This document shows, piece by piece, positions 31,191 through 41,999 of a stretch of DNA of 64,000 bases. Positions within the stretch are counted from its first letter, which is position 1, and each line of letters starts with the position of its first letter. The notes beneath the pieces are model-generated. The model was not told where the DNA came from. It worked only from the letters and a program-made list of their open reading frames with translations, and ran no database searches. The position numbers and the translations under genes were made by a program. The DNA is from Aspidiotus rigidus (Eukaryota; Arthropoda; Insecta; Hemiptera; Diaspididae), in assembly GCA_035079385.1 (NCBI GenBank), contig JAVHKY010000053.1:3100001-3164000 (forward strand). The letters run 5' to 3'.

Positions 31191-31710
31191 AGCAGACTTG
31201 ACATACAGTACACTAAGATAATTAAAAGTAAGCTTGACATTGAATATAGTAGGATATACTAGGCTCAACACCTCGTACAACAGGCTATAGTAAGTCCATC
31301 CTCTCTTCCCGGTCTAATGCAATATACTAGGACTTCCAGTATACAAGGATGGCGACACCTTTCTCTATACTAGACTTGACATACAGTGTACTAGGATATA
31401 GTAAGCCTGACATGCATACAGGAGAAGACGAACAAGCGAAGCAAGGGAGCCATACTGTATGCTTTAATATTAATAGGCTGAAGAAGGCCCAAGTTCCCCT
31501 AAATGATTGTGTAGAATTATAGGACGCTACACTAGGCTTCACAGAATGATCCCATCAATGAAGCCATGAGCCTAGTATTCTGTATGCCTTTTATATACTG
31601 GGCTAAAGTAGACTCAAGTTACATAAACGGAGGTCCATAGTTATACTAGGCTAAGAGGAGAAGACGAAGGAGCGGAGAGAGTGAGCCCGTCAATGAACCA
31701 TTAGTCTAGG
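31190..31710. repeat. 'ACTAGGCTTGACATACAGTA' dispersed repeat array
   Basis: Words such as TAGACTTGACATACAGTGTACTAGGATA recur about three times (near 31194, 31370 and, less fully, 31250), mixed with GGCTAAGTAGAC-like and GAGCGGAG-type words. This is the same family of CTAG-rich words as at 22200-22460 and 9330-9440. Confidence 0.6.
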
Positions 31711-33690
31711 ACAAGCAAAAGTAGGCCTTCCTAGAGACAGGAGGAATGATCTTTACAGGACGACTCCAGAACATTTCATAAGTGATTACTATAAAATGTT
31801 TTCATATAGACCGAAGCAATAACATTGAAAACATTTCTTGAAACTGACATGAAAAAACGGTAATGTTCTGCATAATAACAAAACAAAGAACAAAAATAAA
31901 AAATGCAGTTGTCCGCGGAGCTCTCGATTTATAAACTCGGTACATCCATCAATCTCACGAAATTCTAAAAATATATAAACGCGACTACATAACGAGATCT
32001 GCGCCAGAGGTCGGGAGGTCACGCTATAAATGCACTATTCATCTTCGATAACAAGAGATAGGTTTTTCGCAAAACAGCCCTGAAGAAAAATGTATAACGC
32101 TGGTGTTTCAAATACCGAGCTAAATGAAATAACGCGCGCCAGCAAGTACTCTATATCGGTGAGAATATATACTGTATATATATACGAGACTAGCTAAATC
32201 CCGTAATAGCGCGATTTCTTCGGCGGCCAAGTACACATAATTCAACGGATACGAGTAGATTAAAATCGTGTCACGGAAGTGGCGTTAGCGCGCCGCAGGA
32301 AAAATATTGCCGCGCGTTGAAACGTTTGTACACACGCTCCGCCGGCATATCATTAAAAAGGAAAAGAATTGTCGTTTTGTCGTATCAATGTCTGTATCGC
32401 TGTGTAAATGGAATATCCCAAATGCGATTGGTATCCTTCGTTTAAATTTGTCGGAACGGCTTAGAGGTCCTCCTTTCTATTCAACAGCCCGGGTACGGAG
32501 CTTAGAGCTTCCTATAGGTTGAAATAATATTAACGCAAGATCGAACCTCATAAAGGCACCTTTAATAGTTTCCTCCCTTATTCGATCAAAAATTCCTTTC
32601 GAGTTCGGTCTTACGCACGGATTACAGAGTTGAAAGACTCGCAGTTCGCAGGGTCGTTTCGCTACGGGGACAAAGGAATCCTATTACGAAAGGCAAACCT
32701 GAGTTTCTCTCTCTCTCTTTTCGTCCTACTTGTTGCTCGTGAAGAGGGGTATCCAGTTTGAAGAATTTTTCGTGACAGAACCTGCGTCCCTCCATCTTTT
32801 CGGCATATTTGGCAAAATACACGGTGACCCTCTGACCTACTTCAAGAACCTGGAAAGATGTTCTACCGCATCCGCTATACTTTTAGACGGTCCGAGCACG
32901 CGGGAGTAGTACAAAGCTACAACGAATAGTTACTAACTGATTCTTATTTATAAAAGAGCGTAAGAACAAGTTGAAACGGGATCAAACAGAGGATATGCAT
33001 CGCTCTGGCCTTTTGAATTTTTCATATTTAGGGCTTTTCCACATCTCTATGTTGTATACTAATTCCCTACAATGTTATCGAGGTGCCTATGTAGACAGCA
33101 TTACTCTTACAGGTAACGAGCCTACATAGTTTTGATGATATAGGCAATCAGCTTCACACATAACAGCAATATTGTCTACACTTTTATCTTGATAACAGGA
33201 TAAGGAATCATACGAGCGATTACTTGATCCCTAAATGATTCAGCGTGTAAAGGCGACGCCAGTCGACACCCGTTAAGTGATCGCACACGCACGCGCACTG
33301 GCACTGCTAACCAACTAATCGCTCCCACGCGCGTCAATGGCGTCACAACCAACTCGCAGATGAAACAAGTTACAAATAACAAAACCAGCCGCACGTCACT
33401 TATAGCGCCAGCGCTTATTGATTGAACGTTTTTGTTACTGTGTACACAAATGTCTTTAGATAGATCAACACTGAAGTACTACAAATATAAGGTGGTGTAA
33501 GAACAAGTTTGCAAGACCAACTTCTGAGTCTTACATTTAGATGTCAATAGGTCGGCTAGGAGAGATGTTAACCAGCGAGCCATAATACTTCAGAAGGAAG
33601 ATTTTACAAAATTGCAATTGATTATCAAGCTGTTTTTAGGAAGACAGTGTCTTCAGAAGAAAATTTCGACCATCCAGCTGTATTCATGTG
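31710..33690. other. No gene recognised; apparently single-copy DNA
   Basis: No protein or repeat family was seen. CG-containing words are frequent at 32100-32340 (for example GCGTTAGCGCGCCGCAGG), which could mark an unmethylated or regulatory stretch; this is inference. Confidence 0.4.
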
Positions 33691-33694
33691 CGGG

Positions 33695-35343
33695 AAGGTG
33701 TGGCGTCAGTTGATCTCTCATCGCAAGCACGCAACAGAAGACCAACTTTGCGTTCTTTGACTGAAATAACGACAGTTTTCGCACTTTTTCCCGCTTTGAT
33801 CATACACAGAGCCCTAGTCGATCTCTCACCGCGAACCTTCAACGAAAGATGAATTTGTAGTCTCCCTCCAATCCCCAAATGAGGAGAATTTCCGCAATTT
33901 CCTCTTTCGGATCTGTCACCCAACGCTAGTCGATCTCTCAATCCGCGAGCACTCAACGCCAGACAAACTTGTCGACACTCCCTCCATCTCCTGAATCAAC
34001 AATTTTACTGCACAATGGTAAAAATTTTTGATTTTTCATTTTGGAGATCATCTCATCTTTGAGAGATTTTGATTCTCTTTGAGCCCATCAACCCATTTTG
34101 GTGCTCCGAAGTATTTTTTAAGCATTTTTCTGGAACTCAGCGCAAAAATCCACTTGAAAATCGAATTGAAATTTGAAAGTTCAAACAATTTTCCAATTTG
34201 GGAAAATTTTGGCCATTTTGGGCCCATTAACTCCTTTTCGTGCTTCAAAGAGCTTTTTAAGTATTTTTATTCGGACTCAGCGCAAAAGTCCACTTGAAAT
34301 TAAAATTTGAAAGTTCGAACAATTTTCCAATTTGGGAAAATCTTGGCTATTTTGGGCCCATTAACCACTTTTCGGTGCTTTGAAGAGCTTTTTAAGCATT
34401 TTTTTTTCGGACTCAGCGCAAAAGTCCACTTGAATTTGGGAAAATTTTGGCTTTTTTGGGCCCATTAACCCCTTTTTGGTGCTTCGATGAGCTTTTTAAG
34501 CTTTTTTTTTCAGACTCAGCGCAAAAGTCCACTTGAGATTAAAATTTGAAAGTTTGAACAATTTTCCAATTTGGGAAAATGTTGGTCCTTTTTGGTTCCA
34601 TTAACCCCTTTTTGATGTTTCAAGGAACTGTTTAAGCATTTTTTTCGGACTCAGCGCAAAAGTCCACTTGAAAATCGAATTGAAATTTGAAAGTTTGAAC
34701 AATTTTCCAATTTGGGAAAATTTTGGTTATTTTGGGCCCATTAACTCCTTTTCGGTGCTTCAAAGAGCTTTTTAAGCATTTTTTTTCGGACTCAGCGCAA
34801 ATGTCCACATAAAATTAAAATTTGAAAGTTGGAACAATTTTCCAATTTGTGAAAATCTTGGCTATTTTGGGCCCATTAACCACTTTTTGGTGCTTTGAAG
34901 AGCTTTTTAAGCATTGTTTTCGGACTCAGCGCAAAAGTCCACTTGAATTTAGGAAAATTTTGACCTTTTTTGGGCCCATTAACCCACCTTGGTACTTCTT
35001 AGGATTTTGTTACCAGTTGTCTCATTTTCCCTGTCTGAATTCACTTGATAGACAATAATTTGACTGTTGAAATTTTCGAAATTCAACTCAATACTGCAAA
35101 TTAATTAATTTTCAAGCCCTATTTTGGGAACCTTGGCGATTTGGTGAATTTTCGGCACATTTTGATCCATAACTCAGCTCAGAAAAGTCGTAGAAATTTC
35201 AAATATAGCTCAAATTAAAGATAAAATTGAGATACAAATTTCGTAGATTTGAAGTATACACCTAACGTTTCGCGTTTTTACGCTAGAACAGATTCAGCGC
35301 AAACTCCCATTTAACTGGTAACCTCTTTCTGGTCCACCCTGTA
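33695..35343. mobile_element. Non-autonomous Tc1/mariner-type element, copy 2 (left end missing)
   Basis: From about 33699 the sequence matches copy 1 (20980-22191) in the same orientation, and the right end is intact: CAAACTCCCATTTAACTGG, then CTTTCTGGTCCACCCTG and TA at 35342-35343. The left terminal repeat and ~150 bp are absent, so it was truncated after or during insertion. The minus-strand frame at 33684-33956 (MSARGLRDRLALGDRSERG) parallels the one in copy 1. Its central array has seven units rather than three. Confidence 0.8.
34060..34990. repeat. Internal tandem repeat of copy 2, seven ~105-142 bp units
   Basis: Unit markers (TTTTTAAGCATTTT followed by CGGACTCAGCGC) fall near 34117, 34255, 34390, 34492, 34630, 34772 and 34905. 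The fourth interval is short because part of the unit is missing. Adjacent units differ by few bases, suggesting recent array growth by unequal exchange or slippage. Confidence 0.85.
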
Positions 35344-35359
35344 TAGCTACAAAGACCAA

Positions 35360-35720
35360 GCCTCGGACGTCACAATTTCATTACATCACATCGTAGGTCA
35401 GGTTTGTGACGTCACAATTTGATGGCGTCATAGGTCAGGTTTGTGAAGTCACAATCTGATGACTTCATACATTTTTCAGATCCCGCAGGTTCCCTGCCAT
35501 CCTTTGTTCAACTCCGTTGAAGGACCCGTGAGTTTTTATAGCTAGTATAGCCTCATATACTGGTATGGTAAATGTATTCTAGGCCTAATACACGATAATA
35601 TTCTCAGCCATAGTAGGGCTAGTTCGAAGTCAAACCAATCAAACTAGTTTAGGTCTAGACTAAGCCTAGTTTACAGCTATTATAGCCTCATATACTGCGC
35701 TAAGACTGAGAAACTCGAAC
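35360..35720. repeat. TGACGTCA / GCCTAG repeat mosaic
   Basis: GTCAGGTTTGTGACGTCACAATTTGATGGCGTCATAG-like units occur three times between 35365 and 35470. The segment GCAGGTTCCCTGCCATCC followed by TTCAACTCCGTTGAAGGACCCGTGAG is one end of the 'AACAGGTTCCCTG' element family. TATAGCCTCATATACTG and CTAGTTT words follow. No coding content. Confidence 0.6.
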
Positions 35721-35729
35721 CCGACCTCG

Positions 35730-38690
35730 CAGATTTCTGGATTAGTTCGAAAGGTGGAGATTTCAAGTCCATGCCTCACGGGTTTTCATTAGAGAACTGG
35801 GATAGGGTTCCTGCAAAAGACATTGAAAACGTCAAAAAAAAAGCAGCTTCCCCGTTAAAAACCCTTTTATACCAGAATAGTGAATGTCTAAATTATGGTA
35901 ACGAAATTTATCTATAATTCCTCGCTGATTCTAAAAACATGCAGTAATTTAATGTTAATGAATGCGTATTTTCAAATTATAAAATGATATTACGCTAGAT
36001 ATACGTTTACATCACATACGGATAACGTACCGTACTGAGCTGCCAACTTCGCGTGTGATTAAAATAATAATTTCATAGGGGTGTCACCTGAACGTCTCCT
36101 TAGCTCTTTGTACCTCATACGTACGTATAAACGAAATTGCAGTACATGTATCAGTACTCAAAAATTCGATTATACAATTTACGCTGACGGCGACACGTAC
36201 TTAATGCAATTTTAAGAGAGAACATTGATACTAAGTAAGTGCAATGCGAACGAGATATAAAATTTCACGTGGTAGGAAAATCGTAAATCGTGTGCAAGAG
36301 ATAAACTGAAACAGAGTTGAGACAAAATAATTATGATTGACTTACTACGAACCTTAAACTGACTTCAAATTACTGTCGATGGTATGAAATTTTACCTGTA
36401 AGGGTTTTCCGCGGCTGCATATTGCATAGGTATTTATTTGTCTAAATCACCTTACGGCATCAGATTAACATTAAAAGAAAGTAGGCAATCTATAGCAGCA
36501 CTCAGAAGATCAATGTTAAGAAAACCAAGAATCAGGCAAATACGAAACAGTGGAAAAGCATATATTGCCTCAAATGAGAGCTGGGAGTCACGCAAATACA
36601 TCGGGTCGTCCTTCTCATGCGATAGTGAAAAGTAGCCTTCAAACGTCTGCAGTTTCACCATAATTTTGAAGAAACGTACACCTTCGCTTATAGGATGCAG
36701 AAGTAAGAGCACGAGCCTGGAATATGATTAGAGAGTATAAAAAATTAAATTTTGGTAATCGATTTATCGCCAACCTTATAAATCAAAGTACCAGTCCAGT
36801 ATTTCCGTAATTTTATTCCGAACCTTCGGGATACGCTATTTTGCATTGTGTTTATGTTTCATGCTGCATATTGCATTAACTTATTATGAAAGAACTTCTG
36901 TTTGTGAAGTCGTACCTACTTTGTCTATCTCTGGTATTATTTTCAGTCTTTTCTCCATTCCTTTTTTCATCTCTTACTTATAACTCACCGCTTAGTTTAC
37001 AATTCAAACGAGGTTTTTTTTTTACCTTCTCTTTATTGCACAACGTAATTACAGATTTTTCTCTCGTAGATTTTTCTTTGTGTTTCGAGTTGTTATTCCT
37101 GCTTTTGTTCTGCGGCCTCTTCCCTTTCAAATCAGCCACTATACCGGTAATTCTCTCGTTATACCGAGACTTACAAATTTAATTTGCGACGAATTTGTGC
37201 AGCGAAACCCGTGTACAGTGAACGTATCTGCATTTTACTTTTAGCGAAGACATTCACTCGTCCTGGAAAATGCGTATGGATAAACCGCCGTTCTTTTTTT
37301 TTATTCTGTCATAAAGTAGGTATATGTTGGTCTTGATTTCGAAGAAATGTAGTTCGAGTGATGAAACTAATCCGATTTTTTACACAATAGTGGGTGAGTA
37401 CAAGAGAAGGTAGCCTTTTAGTTGGGAAAAGCAAATCTCGTTTTTCGTTCTCATTAATCGCTCATACGGTGCTTATGAGAAAAATATACAAATTTTACGT
37501 ACAGTAGAATCAGTGTGTCGTAAGTATCATTAATGGTCTCGTAAAAAGCTAGGTTGTATTTGGTATCATTTTATTGGGTATATTCAGAGAAAAAAAAAAA
37601 TGCGGTCTGCTTGGATCAGGAGCGAGAATGAAAGTACAAACGATCAAATTTTACCTTTTTAACTGTATGGATTAGGAATTTAGTACCTATTAATACTCTT
37701 ATATTAAGTTATAATATGTAGCTGCTGACTATGTACTGAACTTTGTTTGTTCTATAGCTATTCATATCTGATTTCCATAAAACTTGATTGTTATGTTGCA
37801 ATATGAAGTTCTGTTTAATCTCGATTGAGTTTCTTCAGAGTTACCGCACAAGACGACACGGTTTTTCTTTCAGCATTTTCATGCGCACGTTATGAATCAG
37901 TTTTTAGAACTCCGTTGCTTTCAAACTGGGATAAAGATCTGCGCTTATATGGCACAAATATAAGACGAAACGATTAGTAAATTATGACACTTGAAAAAAA
38001 CTCGACTATTTTGATGGTGCAAGTCTTGGAAAAAGTGAGAAAGATATCAAATTTATATATCTACCAACTTACATCAATTATAAGGAGAAACGAAATTTTA
38101 ATCATTAACGAAAGTAAAAATCAATTCCTTAGTCTAAAGCTACAATTGAAACAATCTGATAACAATGAGCTCCAAACTTTAACAGAAAAAAATGCCCTAT
38201 CAATTGAATAGTATTGGTTTTGGTTCAAAACAATCAGTGAAGTAAAGGTTAGTCAAGATGCTAATATGCGAGCATGCACCAATGCATTGACCCCGCGTTG
38301 ACCAATCAAAAGGTACCAGTATAGTTAAAGCAAAGAAAAAGTTGAAGATTTTCAACTTTATGCATTCTCTGATTGGTGAACGTTTAGTAGCATACTTGCA
38401 TAATCAGCATCATCGTGTGCACCAGCCTTAAGCTACCACAGCAAAACTTTTCTACGCACCCCTACTAAAATCGGATGAATTTCTCAGGAAACTTATGAGG
38501 TTTCAATCAACTCGACTTGCACTCAAACTCTTGTTGACCCATACTATACAGCATTTCAGTTGGTTTTTATAATCTGTTCGACGGGAGATATGCAGAACTT
38601 TATACGGCGAACTCAACGCGTAACAGAGGTCAACCAATGGTAGTGAGGCAAAGCATTCTCTAGTAGAAGACCATAGTGGCAGATAGCCAA
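35730..38690. other. No gene recognised; apparently single-copy DNA
   Basis: The frame at 36886-37182 is pyrimidine-rich and hydrophobic and is taken as chance. The 75-codon frame at 37984-38211 (start MTLEKNSTILMVQVLEKVRK) is helical in composition but AT-driven; I do not call it. A weak minus-strand exon-like segment ends at a donor near 36395 (CTTACAG/GTAAAATT), without a good acceptor. Confidence 0.4.
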
Positions 38691-38699
38691 TAAAAAACT

Positions 38700-38900
38700 C
38701 ACGAGTTCTTTACCGGAGTTAAACGAGGGTCCTCCGTTCGGCCGGTCGGCAATTTTAAAGTCGTATCATGTATAGCTCGGAAGTCGACATTTTCTCATAT
38801 CTCCCTCCTACCCTCCCTTTATATAGCTTGGTCAGATCCCACGTGCCCCATAAAACAGGTCTTCTTCCACCCCTCGTTTAGCTCCGTTAAAGAACCCGTG
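38700..38900. repeat. Ends of the 'CTCGTTTAACTCCGTTAAAG' repeat family in opposite orientation
   Basis: CGGAGTTAAACGAGGGTCC (from 38716) and CCCCTCGTTTAGCTCCGTTA (38874-38893) are inverse copies of one repeat end. Between them are a minisatellite unit (38760-38830) and CATAAAACAGGTCTTC. Related single ends lie near 24285-24325, 35485-35530 and 55805-55850. This is probably a small element of that family. Confidence 0.6.
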
Positions 38901-38908
38901 AGCAATTT

Positions 38909-39730
38909 TTTTTTTTTTTTTGGAATTACCGGCGTTGGTAAGGAAATTTTATGGACAATAAATTATTTTCTTTTCAATATTTCGCTAAAAACATTATTTT
39001 CTGACTTATTAATTGATAAAAAATGAAATTCAGGCGGAACGCGTATACGTTTTCAACTCGTTAGGTTGGTTTGAGAGCGCTTGGGTGAAAAAACACATTC
39101 CATTTATCAAGCGATAACTCCAGGGATGGAAAGCTAATCGTCACTGGCTTAAAACTGGCTTTTAGCTTTAAGCTGATAGCGGCGATCATTTTGCGCTACG
39201 GATGAGCTTCTGACGTTTGGCTTTTGGCTGAAGATAAGCCAACCCATTGGTCTAATTAGACCAATAGATTGGCTCAACTTCAGCCAATGAAAAACTTTGC
39301 CACCTTTTCTTAGCATTTTGAAATTTGATGCAGGTTTATCATGATTTATGATTATTTGAAAGTGAAACGTTCGACATTAATTTATTAAGATAGGATGGCC
39401 AGCTTCCGGTTGCCGATTGCTTCACGACTTCCCGCTTTCAACTTTTTTTCTTGTTGTGCGCAGGCTCAAGCGCTTTTATTTTAAGCCGATGAAATTGGCT
39501 TTCGGCTGATATTTGGCTTTAAGCTAATGACGGGGGAACAAAACGATTGACTGACCTTTGGCTTAACAAAAAACGGCAAGACATTGACTTAAAACTTAAC
39601 TTAGGCCATCAATGGCGTAAGCTTTCCATCCCTGGATGAATCAGTGTTCAGAGAAAAATTGAAGGAGAAATAATTTGTTGTCCATAAAATTTCCCTTCCA
39701 ACGCGCCTGATTTAAAAAAAAACCATCGAG
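38909..39730. mobile_element. Inverted-repeat element containing a nested hAT insertion
   Basis: The left arm GGCGTTGGTAAGGAAATTTT continues ATGGACAATAAATTATTT. The right arm carries the complement (AAATAATTTGTTGTCCAT, AAAATTTCCCTTCCAACGCG). The arms match over about 45 bp with a T tract outside on the left and an A tract outside on the right. Between them lies the hAT-type element at 39121-39634, so this element was there first. Confidence 0.7.
39121..39634. mobile_element. Non-autonomous hAT-type element (514 bp)
   Basis: The ends are CAGGGATGGAAAGCTAA and TTACGCC...-side complement AGCTTTCCATCCCTG, giving a terminal inverted repeat of about 15-17 bp starting CAGGG. The flanking 8-mers are GATAACTC and GATGAATC (6 of 8 identical), as expected for the 8-bp target duplication of hAT elements after decay. 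The interior repeats GGCTTTAAGCTAATG-like words. No transposase. Confidence 0.75.
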
Positions 39731-39790
39731 CTGTTTTCGGGTTATCCTTTTTTAAAAAACATTAATTTAATATAAACTCTTATCTTATAT

Positions 39791-39999
39791 AGGGCTATTC
39801 CATGTCGACGCATTGCATACGTATTCTCCTACGTGTTATCGAAATGGTAGTATTTCTAACATTGCACTTATGGGTGTTGCTGGATTGCATACTCATTTTC
39901 ATTGTGGAGTAGTTTGCCATAAGAGCAATGTTAGAAATACTACCATTTCGATAACACGTAGGAGAATACGTATGCAATGCGCCGACATGGAAAAGCCCT
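39791..39999. mobile_element. 209-bp foldback element with 83-bp arms
   Basis: The arms 39791-39873 and 39917-39999 are inverse copies with about four mismatches, starting AGGGCTATTCCATGTCG, with a 43-base loop. It is a typical MITE. Overlapping 71- and 102-codon frames on the two strands merely mirror the palindrome. Flanks are TATAT and ATGTG, so any target duplication is at most two or three bases. Confidence 0.85.
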
Positions 40000-40260
40000 A
40001 TGTGGAAAAATATTCTTTTTGCACATAAAATGGCGGATGCGAATACCCATACAATAAAGAGCCCTATCAGAAGTTCGTCATGCAAACTTGTTATCAGTAT
40101 CACGTCTCTTCATAATGGTTTCAGGAGTCACGTGAGTCACGTTCACATCGTGTAACGCTCATCTTTTCCATACAACACAAGCGCTACTCTACAACCAACC
40201 TGACTGCTGGCGCTCCTCGCGGGTAATCGATCCGAATAAAATCATAACCACTTTAAAGCA

Positions 40261-40773
40261 GAGTACTTAATAGAGAGTGAAGAAATACGCCATTTTGGAT
40301 CATAGAAACGTGAGAGTAGCTGCGTGGATGCGCGACGATGTTCTCCCCGGTTAGAACGAGCGGTTATAAAAAATATTGATAAACTAAAATTCTTTCTAAA
40401 TTATTTGAAGACAATCAGGGAGATTGATTGTCGAGAAATATTCTTGACGGTTTTCTCTTACAAAATGAAAACTAGAATTTTTCGGCAATACTTTTGATAA
40501 AGGAAACCGTGCTTCCGAAACGTCAGGTAACTTGCATTAAATGTTTTTTGACGGGAGTGCCGAAAAATTCTTGATTTCATTTTGTAAAATTCTTTCCTAC
40601 ACAATAAATTTTTCAGAAAGGAAATCACCTGCCCTTTGAATTTTGTTCTCTTGATTTTTTGCATTTATTGTACGGTTCCTGAGATATTCTGAAGTGAAAA
40701 TGTACATACGCTTATGTGGTTTTGTTTTCTATGATCCAAAATGGCGTATGTCTTCACTCCCTATCAAGTGCTC
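40261..40773. mobile_element. 513-bp foldback element (TACGCCATTTTGGATC arms)
   Basis: The left end GAGTACTTAATAGAGAGTGA continues AGAAATACGCCATTTTGGATCATAG-like sequence, and the right end is its complement with few changes. A second inner pair, TACAAAATGAAAACTAGAAT (from 40459) and its complement (to about 40590), continues the fold. No protein is encoded; the 68-codon minus frame at 40458-40664 lies in the palindrome. Confidence 0.8.
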
Positions 40774-40819
40774 TACTTCGAAGGAAGGCCGGAACATGCA
40801 CAGAACGGTAACGTTCTAA

Positions 40820-41216
40820 CAGGGCTGCTTAGCCAATTGTATTGGCTAAAAACTTATCTAAAAGCTAACCCTTCAAATTGATTGGCTTCGGCTATCAGCT
40901 AACGGCTAACCTAGTCTCATCGGCTAGCTAACAGCAAACCAATTTCAGACCAAAATAGAATAGTTAACGGCTAAGAGTTAAAATCTAACGGCTGAAAGTA
41001 GGGGGTGGGGTAACTCCAAAGTGGAGGGGTGGGGTCGGGAGGAGAGGAGAGTAGAGAAAATATTAGCCGTTAGCAGTTCCAATTTGAATGGCTAACGGCT
41101 AAGCTAATGGCTATAGTGATTTCATTAGCTAGCTATTAACGGCTAGCCAATTTTGAATAAAATTTGTTCAGCTAACGGCTAACGGCTAATAGCTTTGGAT
41201 TAGCTGAGCAGCCCTG
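40820..41216. mobile_element. Non-autonomous hAT-type element (397 bp) with 8-bp target duplication
   Basis: The ends are CAGGGCTGCTTAGCCAAT and the complement of CAGGGCTGCTCAGCTAAT. The flanking 8-mers are CGTTCTAA (40812-40819) and CGTTCTAC (41217-41224), 7 of 8 identical. GGCTAACGGCTAA-type words repeat throughout as subterminal motifs. hAT elements have CAGGG-type ends and 8-bp duplications, so the assignment is firm; it has no coding capacity. Confidence 0.9.
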
Positions 41217-41606
41217 CGTTCTACAAGAAATCCGAATTTTGCCACTGTTCCATAAGAATGCGTATAATAATAAGGTTGTCTTGAAAAATCATTAAGAAAT
41301 TAAGAATTCTGACATCTTCTTCAAAGGTTAGGTGTAGAAATTCTAGCTATTATCCTAAGGCGTGTCTCGTAGTTATTTTAGATTTTTAGGTTCAATAGGT
41401 GCTTATCCCTTTCTCTTTTCCTCATAAGAATGCACGCTGACGCCGTTACGCGTGTGCTTGGATTGATGTAGTGTTATTGTGTATCAACGGACCCGAACTA
41501 CTGATAACAGCCTTTTTCATCATTGCTAAATCTGCATGTTTTAGCCTTCTCTTCAATGGGAGCGTTCACCTCTAACGTCACAGGTGTCAAATCTGTCCAA
41601 AAATGT

Positions 41607-41742
41607 ATGCAATCTACTTGCTGAATTTCCTTCATTGTTTGTTCAGTTCAGCACGCGATCTCCATCATTTTTTAAGGGTAAATTGCTTGTAAAACAAATA
41701 AAGTAAACAAAGAATGAAGGAAATTCAGCAAGCAGATTGCAT
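41607..41742. repeat. Small inverted repeat, ~36-bp arms
   Basis: ATGCAATCTACTTGCTGAAT and onward to CATTGTTT on the left is matched by its complement at 41705-41742, with a 64-base loop. It may be a minimal foldback element. Confidence 0.75.
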
Positions 41743-41999
41743 ATACTTTTTGCGTACATTTTTCAATGGATTTGAGACTGATGATATGAAGGTAAATGCT
41801 GCCATTGGCCATGATCAGTGTTGTCTCTTCGTGATATAACAAAATTTCCTCGGGAATTAGAACTCCCAACGGAAATTAATTTGAAAATGGGTACTACATC
41901 CCTGTACCACTCATCTGTACAAATGTTCCTTGGAACTAAAGAAAACAAAAAATGATGTATTCGATTGAAGGAAAAAAAGTATCAATTTCTGAGGCAAGA

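Noticed and set aside
36380..36440. Minus-strand exon-like segment ending at CTTACAG/GTAAAATT
   Set aside because: Acceptor lacks a polypyrimidine tract and no partner exon or conservation is evident.
36886..37182. 98-codon plus-strand frame resembling a membrane protein
   Set aside because: It runs through pyrimidine-rich DNA that gives Leu/Phe/Ser in any frame.
39795..40103. Opposed 71- and 102-codon frames with similar translations
   Set aside because: They mirror the two arms of a foldback element.
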